From: Bryobacteraceae bacterium
Lineage (GTDB): Bacteria; Acidobacteriota; Terriglobia; Bryobacterales; Bryobacteraceae
NCBI GenBank assembly: GCA_023384675.1
Contig: JAHDVK010000035.1
Location: 1-51,789, forward strand
Reading direction: 5' to 3'
DNA: 51,789 bases
The position numbers and the translations under genes were made by a program. The notes beneath the pieces are model-generated. The model was not told where the DNA came from and made no database searches. It worked only from the letters and a program-made list of their open reading frames with translations. Shown in pieces: positions 26,048 to 35,910 of the stretch. Positions within the stretch are counted from its first letter, which is position 1. Every line of letters begins with the position of its first letter.

Positions 26048-26539
26048 CTATCGCTGAAACTCGGAGGCGAAGTCGGAAAACTTGACGACCTGGCCTCCGT
26101 GCTCGCCTGAGAACGCTGTGGCCGACTTCTGGTCTTGAAATGCGAGCACGCTCGGGGAGCAACGGTCAAAGTGGGCTTGGAGGGGCTGGTTGTTTTCACC
26201 GACAGCCGGTTGATGCTGGAGGCAGGGGTTCACGTCGCTATTCCGGACCACAAAGCTGCTTTCCGGCTTCACCGGGCCATTGCTGATATAGTCCGTCATC
26301 TCCACCACCTGCACCCGCTTCCCAGACTGCTGGTGCACTGAAAGCGCACACGCCGGGCAGCAGTAAACCGCGCGCTTGCCGTCAAGAATAGCGACTGTCT
26401 TCATGTGCGAGTGGACGGGTCTCGTGCATGCTTTGCACGATTGCGCGCTCCGCTCGTTGACGTAACGCCATGCGGAGTATCCGAGTCCAGCGATGACAAG
26501 AATGGCAACAATGCCGGCGAGAACGCTCCTTCGTTGCAT
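26048..26539 (-). CDS. NosL-like membrane-anchored protein
   Basis: 163 residues. An N-terminal helix (VLAGIVAILVIAGLGYSAW) anchors the protein. The outer part has CKACTRPVHSH, YCCPACALSVHQQ and a C-terminal FQDQKSATAFSGEHGGQVVKF that resembles the end of NosL. NosL binds Cu(I) and supplies it to the nitrous oxide reductase centre, but no nos genes are visible. In this setting it may serve as a copper chaperone or sensor. It is convergent with copA and divergent from the gene at 26808. It has two extra CxxC-like motifs compared with standard NosL. Confidence 0.65.
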   Translation of the reverse strand: MQRRSVLAGIVAILVIAGLGYSAWRYVNERSAQSCKACTRPVHSHMKTVAILDGKRAVYCCPACALSVHQQSGKRVQVVEMTDYISNGPVKPESSFVVRNSDVNPCLQHQPAVGENNQPLQAHFDRCSPSVLAFQDQKSATAFSGEHGGQVVKFSDFASEFQR

Positions 26540-26732
26540 TGCAGTCCCTCTTCAGCGTTGCTTTATCGTACACCAACGAACCTAGATCCGGGGCCGGGCG
26601 ATGTGTCCTACGTCGGCGGGCTCTGTCCAGGGTTCTCCAACCGCTGTCCCTCCATGTCCAATCTACTACGGCAGTTCACTGGGATTCGCCCAAACTCTCT
26701 GACACACAACAACTTTCCACTCTGTGATCGAT

Positions 26733-26748
26733 TGGCCTTCAAGCTGCG
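26733..26748 (+). promoter_or_regulatory. Possible sigma54 promoter before the 26808 gene
   Basis: TGGCCTTCAAGCTGCG has TGGC and TGC at exact -24/-12 spacing, 60 bp upstream of the start codon. Seven matched bases can arise by chance a few times in a window this size, so support comes mainly from position. Confidence 0.35.
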
Positions 26749-26807
26749 CTAAGAAAGGCTGTCAGAGCTCACCCATGTCGCTGAGCGGGCAATAAGGAAA
26801 AAGTAAG

Positions 26808-27215
26808 ATGAAACAAGCATTTCTGAACTGGAAACGAGCAGCCGCCACATCGATGGTTCTGGCTGCGCTGATTGTGGCCTCGACCGGGCAGGCGCCGGCG
26901 GCGGAGTCCAAAGGCGAAATGAAATCGAGGGAGGTCAAGGCACTCGTCGCTAGCGCCAAGACGCCAGCCGATCACCTAAAACTCGCCCGCCATTACACAG
27001 CAATGGCTGCCAAGCATGACGCCGAGGCGCAGGAGCACGAGGCGCTCGCCGCCGAATACACCCGGAACCCGCAGATGGGTTCCTCAAAGAGTCCGATGAG
27101 GCCAAATTCGGCTGAGCACTGCAAGTACTTTGCCGAGCACTGCCGCAAGGCTGCCGCCGAGATGCGCGCGATGGCTGCGGAACACGAAGAGATCGCCAAG
27201 AGCCTCACAAAGTGA
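26808..27215 (+). CDS. Small secreted helical His/Met-rich protein
   Basis: 135 residues: a long signal peptide (ATSMVLAALIVASTGQAPAA) followed by an almost entirely helical protein with HYTAMAAKHDAEAQEHEALA, a short Met/Pro loop and HCKYFAEHCRKAAAEMRAMAAEHEE. The spaced His, Cys and Met residues on helices suggest metal binding in the periplasm, somewhat like CnrX/ZraP-type proteins, though no clear homology is visible. It stands alone between the NosL-like gene and prophage genes and ends at a strong terminator. Confidence 0.6.
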   Translation: MKQAFLNWKRAAATSMVLAALIVASTGQAPAAESKGEMKSREVKALVASAKTPADHLKLARHYTAMAAKHDAEAQEHEALAAEYTRNPQMGSSKSPMRPNSAEHCKYFAEHCRKAAAEMRAMAAEHEEIAKSLTK

Positions 27216-27229
27216 AGTGGCCGGATCAT

Positions 27230-27258
27230 GGGGGAGGAGACGCCGTCGCTCCTCCCCC
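27230..27258. terminator. Bidirectional-looking hairpin terminator
   Basis: GGGGGAGGAG pairs with CTCCTCCCCC (10-bp perfect stem, 9-base loop), followed by a T-containing stretch. It lies between the small secreted protein gene and the end of the tail-fibre gene. Confidence 0.7.
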
Positions 27259-27289
27259 GCTTTGGCTTGATTTGGTGGTCTATTGGGTC

Positions 27290-28188
27290 TCACGGATTGG
27301 AATAAAGCAGGATGTAGCCGAGCGTCGTACCAGCGGGCGTCTTCACCTTGAGCATGCCCGCCCAGCCAGACGGGCTGCTGGCCGGTGCGATCTCTGCGAG
27401 GCGATAGCCGTTGCCGGATCCGCCGGCGAGGATGAGTTCGCCGTTGGCAGTCACCTCGAGGAGAGTGCTGTCGGCAAGGTTGGATCCCGGACCGTGAATC
27501 TTGAGGGGCGAGGTGGTGTTGTCCGGCACGGCGATGACGGTGGGGCCGACGGCGACGCCCGAGGCTATGTGCGGCGTCTGGGATGACCAGGTGCATGCGT
27601 ACGAGACCTGCGGGTCGTTGCCCTGCTGGAGGCAGGCGCCCCAGACGTGAATGGCGCCGGTGGTCCAGTCGTCGCCATTCCCGGCGAACTGGCGGACGAC
27701 GATCCAGAGACCAGTCTGGCCCGACGCCAGTGTCCCAGTGATCTTGAAGCGTTGCCAGGAGGTCGTCAGCGTTACCTGCGTGGGCCCGGCCAGATAGGCC
27801 GCGTAGGCATTGTTGACGATCGCCAGCGAGACCTTGCGCGTTCCGGATGGGACGCGCGCCCAGATGTAGAAGGTGCAGGTGCCGCCGTCGACGAGGCCTG
27901 CGACCTGCTGCTGGATGACGGGCGTGCTGGTGACGGCCGTGACGACGTCCGCGGTCTGGTTGCCGTCCGGCGCGATGATGGCGTCCGAGGTTACCGTGCA
28001 GGAGCCGCCGTTCTTGTCCCAGGCCGCCGCGGCGAAGTCCTCGGAGTGCCTCGCCATGTTTTCCAGCGGGCCGCCGATGGTCTGATGCGGGCCGCAGTCG
28101 ATGGGGCCGGTGAAGTGGTCGCCCGCGCGGTTGGCGGGGACGTAGCCGAGGGCGTTTGTGATCTCGCCGGCCTCCGGTGGGCTAGCCC
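27290..28188 (-). pseudogene. Prophage tail-fibre protein, C-terminal part (split by IS4)
   Basis: About 298 residues after IGAS: PPEAGEITNALGYVPANR, then a carbohydrate-binding-like beta-sandwich (FYIWARVPSGTRKVSL, TTSWQRFKITGTLASG) and a C-terminal G-rich section. The GEITNALGYVP motif is common in tail fibres. Fusing it at the GGGCTAGCCC target site to the 29642-30624 part gives IGASPPEAGEI in frame. The whole fibre would be about 625 residues. As it stands, this part has no natural start of its own. Confidence 0.78.
28179..28188. repeat. 10-bp target-site duplication of the IS4 element, left copy
   Basis: GGGCTAGCCC, itself palindromic, repeated at 29642-29651. Confidence 0.85.
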
Positions 28189-29641
28189 CAATACCGTTCA
28201 CTTAACAATCCTGATTCGCTTGGCGACATCGATCCGGCGGGTCCGTTGCTGCTTGCGTGGCCGCAGGTTGTAGTTGCTCATCTTCCGCTTCACTCCTCGG
28301 AAGTTCACCCGGGTTCGGCTCGAGTCGACCCGCTCTTCGAGAATCTCTGCGAGGATCGCTTCATGCAGGGCTTTCTTCCGCCGAGGGGGGAATAGCGGCG
28401 TAGCGCGCCAGCCGCCGCTGGACCACCCGCACGGCATGCAGAAAGGAGAGCCGGTCGGGATCTTCATCGGCCTTCAGCGCGGCCTCGTGCATCAGTCCGC
28501 GGATCGCGAAGTGCGCCATGAGCAGGCCCCAGAACTCCTGTTCGACCAACTCCGGCGTCTTGCTCCGCAGCACGATCTGCGCGCCGCGCAAGTGCGTCTT
28601 TAACTCGTCCAGCGCGGTCTCTATCTCCCAGCGCTCATGGTACAGCGCGGCCAACTCTTTGGCCGGAGCTTGCTTGGGGTCGAGGATCGTCGTGATCAAC
28701 CGGTACAGCGGCTCGGCGCCCGGCACCTTGTCGAGCCGGTAGTCGATCACGCGCACCACAATCCCGTTGCGCTGGTGGCGGCGATCCGATGTCGAGGCGT
28801 AGATCCGGCTGAGATAGGAACCATCGGCCAGCCGCCGGTCGACCTCCAGGCGGGCATTCCGGCGGACTCGCCACAGCAGGTCAGCGCGCGTTTGAGCCGC
28901 GCTTTGCCAAAGATCGTAGCTCGGAAAGAAGCGGTCGGCCAAGCACAGCATACCCTGGCCGAGCGCAGCCACCACGTCGCGGGCCAAGGTGAGTTCGTCC
29001 GTGGCGAACGCGCCCATCCGCGCCGCCCACAGGACATGGGTTCCGTTCTCCAGCAGGGCCACGAAGCGGATCTTGGAGAAAGCGCTTTCGCCCCGGCTGG
29101 CGCCGGGCCGCCCATAGGCCCTCTCGTTCTCTTTCGTGTCGGCCACATCGAGCGAACTGCCGTCCAGGCTGACCAATCGCCAATCGCGGTACCAGGCGCC
29201 CTTGGTGCGCTTTTCGGCGATCGGGCCAACCAAGCCGGTGTACAGGCGGCGCAACGGCTCGGCCCCGAGGCGGCTGCGCGCCTGCGAGATGCCCGACTTG
29301 CCGGCCACCTTGATGCGCACCGAAGGGTCGAGCAGCCACTGCACGCCCTCGAGCAAACAACGCAAAACTTCGCGGGTCGAAGAGCGCATGTACAAGGCCA
29401 GCGCGATCACGTAATAGACAACCACATGCGCAGGCAAATCCCGCTCGCGAATACTGGCCCGCTTGGTTTCGGCGAGCACAGCGCGCACTCGCTCCAAGGG
29501 AAAGAACTTCGCGATCACGCCGAGACTGATGTAATCGGTGATCCGGCTCCCGGCCGGTAAGGACGCAACAGTACGAGCCATTCCCGGGGCCTCCCGCCCC
29601 AAACAGAATAGCATAACAATGTTGTTAAGTGAACGGTATTG
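28189..29641 (-). mobile_element. IS4-family insertion sequence, 1453 bp
   Basis: Bounded by perfect 20-bp inverted repeats (CAATACCGTTCACTTAACAA) and flanked by a 10-bp target duplication. One transposase gene, whose stop codon lies in the left repeat. It is inserted in a phage tail-fibre gene. The transposase has a frame change near its end. Confidence 0.92.
28198..29581 (-). pseudogene. IS4-family transposase with a C-tract frameshift
   Basis: The main frame starts at ATG 29581 (GGAGG 11 bases upstream) and carries the DDE domain: LVSLDGSSLDV, CLADRFFPSYDLW and the Y-R-E-K motif in YHERWEIETALDELK. It stops early at 28361. The usual IS4 C-terminus (ILAEILEERVDSS, FRGVKRKMSNYNLRPR) is in the +1 frame and runs to 28198. 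The switch lies at a run of six C (28385-28390 as G on the plus strand), so one inserted base, slippage or a phase-variable tract could explain it. All three catalytic residues are upstream of the shift. Confidence 0.82.
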
Positions 29642-29651
29642 GGGCTAGCCC
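29642..29651. repeat. 10-bp target-site duplication of the IS4 element, right copy
   Basis: GGGCTAGCCC, the same palindrome as at 28179-28188. Confidence 0.85.
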
Positions 29652-30624
29652 CGATTGTCACGCCGACGCGGTCGTTCGCAGGATCATCGGCCGCAGAGAT
29701 CGAGACGCGGCTGCCCTGAACGAGGTTGAGCGCCCGCCGCGTGCCGACGTCGGCGCCGTCCTTCTGGACCTTGTGCGGGAGCGCGCCGCTCACGATATCG
29801 CTGGCGGTATGCGTGTGGCCGGGCAGGTCGCCAGCCGCGAGGTTCGCGCCTGCGGTCACGCGGCCTTTGGCATCGACGGTGACCTTGGGATACGTGCCTG
29901 GCGTAGCCCCGGATTGGGCCATTGACAGCACGCCCGACTCGACGGCGAGACCTCCGGCGGCATCGATCTGCACGATGCCCTTGTTCCCGTAGCCGGCGTC
30001 CGGGTAGGAGAACGCGCCGAAGGTCTGCCCGGGCGCAAAGTCGACGATCGCGTCGGGGGCGAGGTGGTCGTTGGCGTTCAGCGCGAGACCCAGGTCGCCG
30101 GAGCCGTCGGCCTTGCGCCATTTCACGGCACCCGTGTTGGGCAGGCGCACCAAGCCCGTTGCAGCCTTGTTGCCCGATCCGAAGTCGGCTCCGTCGACGA
30201 AGCTCTTTGCTCCGGTCACCGTCACCGGGCCGTCCTTTCGAACGTAGCTGCGGCTCGACGCCGTGCCGAGATCCTGCTCGATCGCTACGACTGCTTCCTG
30301 AAGAGCCTTGATGTAGGCCGAGACCATGTTGGCGCGCACGGCCGCGCCTGCAGTGTGCTGGGCTGCGACGGTTCCGAACGCGCCGCGCTGGCAGCCTGTG
30401 AACTGCGCTGAGGTCTTGGCGGTGTAGACGATCAACTCGTCGTCGATGGAGAGGATCCCGTACTCGTCCGCGAAGCCTCCGCCGGCGGACACGACGCTGA
30501 TGGTCGAGTCGTTGGCCTGCACCAGCATCGTCGTGATCGTCTCCAACGGCTTCGTCGAGAAGGCGTCGGCAGGCGAGAAGAGGCTCGAAGCGTCGTCGAT
30601 CGCGGTTGGGTACTTACTGGCCAT
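29642..30624 (-). pseudogene. Prophage tail-fibre protein, N-terminal part (split by IS4)
   Basis: About 327 residues to the insertion. ATG 30624 is preceded by AGGAGG. The N-terminus (MASKYPTAIDDASSLFSP) and the early IDDELIVYTAKT..FTGCQRGAFGT motif recur in fibres of myovirus- and siphovirus-like prophages. The middle contains TPGTYPKVTVDAKGRVTAG, a typical fibre motif, and HTHTASDI. The frame runs on into the IS4 element with unrelated residues. It overlaps the tail protein gene upstream by 11 bp, which is the usual phage gene packing. Confidence 0.8.
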
Positions 30625-33600
30625 TCAACCTCCTCGCGTTCAGGTGGAACGTGTTCATTCGGCTGCTCGGCTCCGGCGCATACGCGACGGCGATGGGTGC
30701 CTCGGGCGACTTGGCAGCACGCGGGCGGTGATAGCTGGCGAGAGTGGCGGTGGCCTGAGACGTGACCTCCAGCGGGACCGGCCTGGAGTTCAGGCAGAAC
30801 TGATCAAAGGCCCAGAAGCAGAACGAGTACAGGCCGCTGTTGCGCCACATGCCGTAGGCCTCACGCATTGGCCGATCGGGCGGGCCATAGATGCCCGCCA
30901 GGTACATGCACTCCGACGCCGGGCGACCGAGCTTCAGCGGGAACTCGAGCGTCTGGCGCATGAGCCGGGCGTTCTTTTGCCAGACGTCGTAGTCGAAGCC
31001 TTCCGAGCGGAAGTACTTCACGCCGTGGGCGAGGTCTTCCACTCGTTGGGCAGGTTCACGTGGAAGTTCAGAGCGCGGAAGGCCGGATCGGGCGCCGGCT
31101 TCCCCTGGTTGGCATCGAGCGGCCAGAGACATTCGAAGACCGCCGCCGGATGGAAGCGGCGGACGTAGCCGATCACCTCGGCGCAGTACTCCCAGATGCG
31201 ATCGCGGAGGAAGTCGCTCGCTTCGATGTCGTCGTTGGGATCGTCCGTGTTCGCGAGAAACCGATGCAGAGGGCGTCCGTAGCGAGTCTGGAAGGCCGCC
31301 TTCGTGTCGTCGTCGTAGAACCCCATGCCGGAGGCGTTTGGGAAGTACCACCACTGCGTCTCACCGAACTGGAGCACGATGGGTAGCCCGGCGACTGCGA
31401 TCTCGTCGGCGCACTCCTTGTACATCTGCTTGAGGTAGCTCCGTACCCGCATGCCGAAATGCATTTGGTGCGACGGGATCTCCAGGAAGACCGGCTCGCC
31501 GTCCCAATAGCGCGCGGCCATTGCCATGGGAGGCAGATAGCACTCCATCGAGAACGCGAAGCTGGCGCCGATACCGGCCAGTTTGAACTCACGGGCCAGG
31601 TCGCGGAGCCAGTTGCGCGCCCCGTGGGTCATCACGGGCGAGATAGTGTCGATCATCTCCCAGTCGCCCTCGGCGCCGAGCTGGTCGAGCGGCGGCGTGC
31701 CCTGCGCGATGCTCATCTGCGAACTGGCCGAGACCGTGAAGGTGTAGCTCGGCGCGCGGGAGCGGATGTGGATCGAGCTGGTATCGCTGGTGCACCAGAC
31801 GCCCGGAAACGTAACGTTGATCATCGCGCGCAGGTGTGCGGCGATGTCCTCCGTTTCGAGGCCTGCACCAGGCGCGAAGTAGAGCGTGGTGCCGGAGAGG
31901 TTGATCCAAAGGGGCTCGTCTGGTTGCCAGGCGCCGATACTCACCGCGCAACTCGGGTACGTCGCCTCCACGCGTCGGCGTTTGTTATTCCAGAAGACGC
32001 CCATGTAGACGTCGGCGTGACCGCGGAAGCCGAGCCGGTCCAGGTGCCAGACGTGCCAAGCGGGCGGCTTCTTGTAGCCATGGTCGGTGTCGAAGTCGAA
32101 GGCGAGCGAGACATCGTTGTAGACGGTCGGCGGGTCCGGAGGGTCCTGCGGCTCCAATGGCCAGAGGTAGTCGAAGTAGAAGTAGTAGCCGCTGCTGGCC
32201 GGGTGCTTGTCGAAGAGCGCACGGATCTCCACGGTGTGTGTTCCGGCGGCCGCGCTGACGGCCAGCTTCCGCATGGCAGCGAGGCCGTTGTAGTCGTTCA
32301 GGTAGAGGTCGTGGACGACGGGCGTGCCGCCGTCGATCGTGACCTGAATCCGGCCCGCGTCGCGGCCGAGCCAGGTGCCGAGGTAGAGATCGTGCTGCGT
32401 GGAGCGCGAGTAGCGAATGGTGACTTGTCTGAGATCCTGCGCGTCCGTGGGGGCACAGCGCTTCGCATGTCCCAGCGACCACCACTGGGTGGGCCACGGC
32501 GCGCCGTAGCTGTAGTCCTCCCAGATCCCTTCGTAGCGGCAGCGGCCGTCGGACTCTTCGATCCGTGGGGCATCCCCGCCGACCTTGAGCGCTCTGTCGC
32601 CGGTGACGGCGAGGTTCGAGACCTTGACTTGCCACTCAATGTCGGAGCGGGTTCCGGTGATCGTGGAGATACGCTGGATGCGCGTGCCGGGCGGCCAGGC
32701 TTGTGGCGTCGAGGAGTCCTCGCCGCGACGCACCAGGACCCGATAGAACCAGGTGGCCGGGTCATCCGGATCCGGCTTGGACTGGCCGAAGTTGGCGAGG
32801 CAGGTGATGCGCTCTTCGGCAGCGGGGTTGCCGACGTAGTACTTGAAGCCGGAGAGCATCGCCTCGGCGTCGGTTGCCTGCCATTCCTCCTCTATGCCCG
32901 GCGCGGACGCGGAGACCGCCGCCTTCAAGATTCCGCCCGCCGCGAGTCCGTACTCCACGTCTTCGAAGCGAGGCGCGAAGGTCAGGTGGACCTTGACGAT
33001 GTCGCCGGCAGGGACAGAGACGAGAGCATTGCGGTCTCCGTTCCGGTAGCCGGAGAGAGACGCGAAGGGGAACGTGAAGCGGTACACCCGGTCGTTGTCC
33101 GCACCTTCAACTCGTGCCCCGATCGCCGTGGCTCCAAACTCACCCTCGGAGTTTTCGAGGCGCACGATCTGGTTGCCATTGTCGACGGATACGTGCACTG
33201 GAATGCCGTCGGCGTCGCGCCCGTATTCTCCCAGTTGCCCGGTGAGCCGGATCTGGAGTTGGGTAGAGGTGTTTGTCGTCGCGAAGCCTTCGGCGGCGAG
33301 GATGCTGGGCTGGTCTCCATAGTCTGGGAGCGGATGATCCACCATGCGGTCCTTCAGCACGCGTCCAAAGTGCCGCGCCCGTGGGAGAACGCGGCACTGG
33401 ACGTTGTAGAGCTTGCCGTAGTGCGGCTTTGTGAAGTACGCCGTGAAGGTGCCTGAGCCGACCGCCAGGACCTTGACGACCTCGTCGTTTGCGCTTCCGA
33501 TGTCGACGCCCACGTAGTCGCCCACACGGATCTCGGTCGAGGAGGCCACCTGCGCGGTGTAGATCCCCGGAATGGCGCGGCTCAATGTGGCAGGGGCCGA

Positions 33601-34452
33601 ACCGCTGTTCGTCGAGACCTGGACCGGGCCATTCACGCCTGATTCGAGGCTGACGGTGATGACATTGCCGGATGCGCTGCAATCGACCAAGTAACTGGAG
33701 ATGCCAACCATGAAGGCCAGGCGGGAAGCAATGTCGGCGGCATCGGTGGCGCCGGCCTCCTGGATGCCCGCGCCGCCGTTGTTGACCAGCAGATAGTGCC
33801 AGAAGTTCGGGTCGTCCTGCCACCAGATGGCCTGCTCGCACGACGGCACGTCCGGCGCGCCGATGTTGTTCAGCAGGCGTGTTTCGAGGTTGCAGAACGC
33901 GATGGCTTCCGCTGACGAGCACGACCACCGCGTGCCCATGAAGTACACGTAGACCTGATCGGTCAGGCCGGGAGTGGGGCCTCCGACCAGAAGTTGATCG
34001 AGGGTCTCGCTGTCGCGGTCGCAGATGGCGAAGCCGAACGTGCCGGGCGTGAAGCCGCCGGAGAGGATCTGCGCGTGGCTCATCAGCGGTACTTCGTAGA
34101 TGTCGCCGGCGCCCGAGGTGATTGTCAGCTTGTCCCATCCGACCGAGGCGTAGCGGACGCAGTCCGGCCGGACGTTTCCTTCCTCGCCGTTGACGCGCAG
34201 GATTTCCATGTCGAGCTGCAGGGTCAACCCCGAGAGGTCCGTCACCGGCAGAGGCTTCACGCGGAGGTGATTGAAGTAGTCGTAGGCCGAGGAGAGCTGG
34301 ACGTTGGCGAAGTCCTCGGCCGCCTGGAAGATGCCGGAGATTTGGAAGCCCGTCTCGGTCGCGTCGTGGATCGTGGTAGTGGCGGCTCGCCCGGAGAAGC
34401 CCTGAAGCTGGACCGTGCAGCGGGGGTCGAAGAGGAGAAGTGGAACGATCAT
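30614..34452 (-). pseudogene. Large prophage tail protein with TIM-barrel domain, frameshifted
   Basis: About 1,280 residues across a one-base loss near 31034-31040, where NLPNEWK passes to DLAHGVKYFRSEGFDYDVW in the next frame. The N-terminal two thirds are beta-rich domains of a tail-tip kind. From about residue 970 a glycosidase-like TIM barrel appears (FLEIPSHQMHFGM; LPIVLQFGETQWWYF with a possible catalytic Glu; GFYDDDTKAAFQTRYGRPL). ATG 34452 is preferred. The open frame to 34539 crosses the MerR operator and probably is not native, because the mer cassette abuts it. The protein would adhere to or cut surface glycans. Confidence 0.7.
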
Positions 34453-34484
34453 CGGCTCAGATGCCCAGACTGGAAAGTTTTCTC

Positions 34485-34516
34485 TTGACTCTGGAGTTAA
34501 CTCCAGGGTGTACGCT
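34485..34516 (+). promoter_or_regulatory. MerR-family operator-promoter of the mer-like cassette
   Basis: TTGACT (34485-34490), a 20-bp spacer and TACGCT (34511-34516). The spacer carries the perfect palindrome CTGGAGTTAACTCCAG (34491-34506). The overlong spacer with a central dyad is diagnostic of MerR-type control, and the sequence closely resembles ZntR/CadR-type sites (ACTCTGGAG..ACTCCAG). Confidence 0.9.
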
Positions 34517-34537
34517 GTCGTTAGGAGATTCCGCCTC

Positions 34538-34990
34538 ATGGCTCAAGGGATTCAAATCGGCGAGGTTGTGAAGGCTACCGGTCTTTCCCACGATGCCATC
34601 CGTTTCTACGAGAAGCAGAAGTTACTCGGCCGGCCCAATCGCAGCGAGGGCGGATTCCGGCTGTATTCTGATCGCGATATCGAACAACTGAAGTTCATTC
34701 AGCAGGCGCAGGCACAAGGATTTTCACTGGCGGAGATTCGTGAACTCCTGGAATTGCAGGGCGACGTCACGGCATGCGCCCAGGTCCGTCACCGGCTCCA
34801 GCAGAAAATCGGTGAAGTCCAGGAGAAGATCCGGCAACTGCGCCAAATCGAAACGCGGTTGGCCGCAGGGCTCAGGAAGTGTTCAAGAGCTTTGGCTGCA
34901 TCCCGCGTAACAGATGAAGAGCCGTGTCCCGTGTTCCCTGAATTGACGCCACGGCGAGACTTGCGAGCGAGGAAGCCACGTGCGAATTGA
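34538..34990 (+). CDS. merR: MerR-family metal-responsive regulator
   Basis: 150 residues from ATG 34538 (AGGAG upstream). It has an N-terminal HTH (QIGEVVKATGLSHDAIRFYE) and the RLYSDRDIEQLKFIQQAQ region, then the long dimerisation helix. Metal-site cysteines are Cys80, Cys115 and Cys130. The 35-residue spacing of the first two matches MerR (82/117) and ZntR/PbrR (79/114), but the third lies 15 residues on instead of 9, so the binding loop is longer than usual. The metal may be Hg(II), Pb(II), Cd(II) or Zn(II). It autoregulates through the operator just upstream and overlaps the next gene by 11 bp. Confidence 0.85.
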   Translation: MAQGIQIGEVVKATGLSHDAIRFYEKQKLLGRPNRSEGGFRLYSDRDIEQLKFIQQAQAQGFSLAEIRELLELQGDVTACAQVRHRLQQKIGEVQEKIRQLRQIETRLAAGLRKCSRALAASRVTDEEPCPVFPELTPRRDLRARKPRAN

Positions 34991-35294
34991 AATCTTGTAC
35001 TTTCCGGGTTGCCCGAACCATGAACCGGCTGTGCGGCGGGTTCGTGATGTGGTGGCGTGCGAAGGACTCGCCGCCGAGGTTCGTGAAGTCAATGTGATGG
35101 ATGAGTGCACCGGTGAACAACTGGGGTTCCTGGGCTCGCCCACCATCCGCGTTGATGGACTGGATATCGAACCGGGCGCGCGTGGCGCGAAGTTCGCGGG
35201 GCTCGCCTGCAGGCGCTATCCAGGCGGTTTGCCGTCCGAGGAGATGATCCGCACGGCTTTGCACGAAGCGCTGGCGATGGGAGGACAAGCCTGA
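34980..35294 (+). CDS. Thioredoxin-fold protein of mer-like operons
   Basis: 104 residues with EILYFPGCPNHEPAVRRV at the start, CxxH-type in place of CxxC, a middle strand (LGFLGSPTIRVDG) with a cis-Pro and a late Cys (GLACRRYPG). This small family is often annotated as alkylmercury lyase or DF family protein and sits beside merR and merT genes. The organomercurial lyase catalytic set is not visible, so I do not call MerB. Its stop overlaps the next start (TGATG). Confidence 0.75.
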   Translation: MRIEILYFPGCPNHEPAVRRVRDVVACEGLAAEVREVNVMDECTGEQLGFLGSPTIRVDGLDIEPGARGAKFAGLACRRYPGGLPSEEMIRTALHEALAMGGQA

Positions 35295-35878
35295 TGCGCG
35301 CCGCGCGAGTATTCGCAGGTTCGATCCTGGCCGCCGTTTTGGCTTCTCTCTGTTGCATCGGTCCGTTGTTGGTTGCGGTAACGGGGTTGGGGTCCATGTC
35401 TTTATTCGGGCGATTTGAGGTGGTAAGGCCCTACCTGCTTGGGATATCGGCTGTTTTGCTTGTCGCGGGAATCATTTGGAGCGTGCGCAGCCGGCGGACA
35501 CAGTGTGGTCCGGGGATGGCATGTGAACCGGATTCGGTGGCCTACTTGGCCTGGCTCGCTATGCCGGTCCTTGTTGTTGCTGCCGCGGCGTCCTTTCCGA
35601 ACTATCCGAGTTACTGGCTGGCCGTTGCCCGAAAAAACTCGGCATCCTCCGTGCAGCCCGCAAACCAGATGACAACGGTGCGAGTTCGAATCACGGGGAT
35701 GACTTGTGAGGCTTGTGCGAGCGGTCTGGCGGCGTCGTTCCGGAACTTGGCTGGCGTCCAATCGGCAACGGTGGAGTATCCATCCGGAATCGCGACGGTC
35801 ACATATGCTCCGGGTAAGATCTCTGTGGAACAATTGACGGCATTGGTTCAGGACGCCGGCTACCAGTTTCATCGATAG
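35294..35878 (+). CDS. Mercuric transporter MerT fused to a MerP-like HMA domain
   Basis: 194 residues. Three membrane helices with the paired Cys of MerT in the first (ASLCCIGPLLV) and a second Cys pair in the loop (TQCGPGMACEPD) form the transporter. A linker leads to a C-terminal HMA domain (TTVRVRITGMTCEACASGL, then VTYAPGKISVEQL) equivalent to MerP. The route Cys-pair to Cys-pair takes Hg(II) into the cytoplasm. No merA reductase follows: at 35911 the prophage genes resume on the other strand. Import without reduction would be harmful for mercury, so another metal or a remote MerA must be considered. Confidence 0.85.
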   Translation: MRAARVFAGSILAAVLASLCCIGPLLVAVTGLGSMSLFGRFEVVRPYLLGISAVLLVAGIIWSVRSRRTQCGPGMACEPDSVAYLAWLAMPVLVVAAAASFPNYPSYWLAVARKNSASSVQPANQMTTVRVRITGMTCEACASGLAASFRNLAGVQSATVEYPSGIATVTYAPGKISVEQLTALVQDAGYQFHR

Positions 35879-35910
35879 TGCTTGGCACGAACTCTGGAGA
35901 GTGCGGGCAG

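Noticed and set aside
34980-35294. MerB organomercurial lyase
   Set aside because: Too short and lacking the MerB catalytic Cys/Asp set; only the thioredoxin-like CPNH motif is visible.
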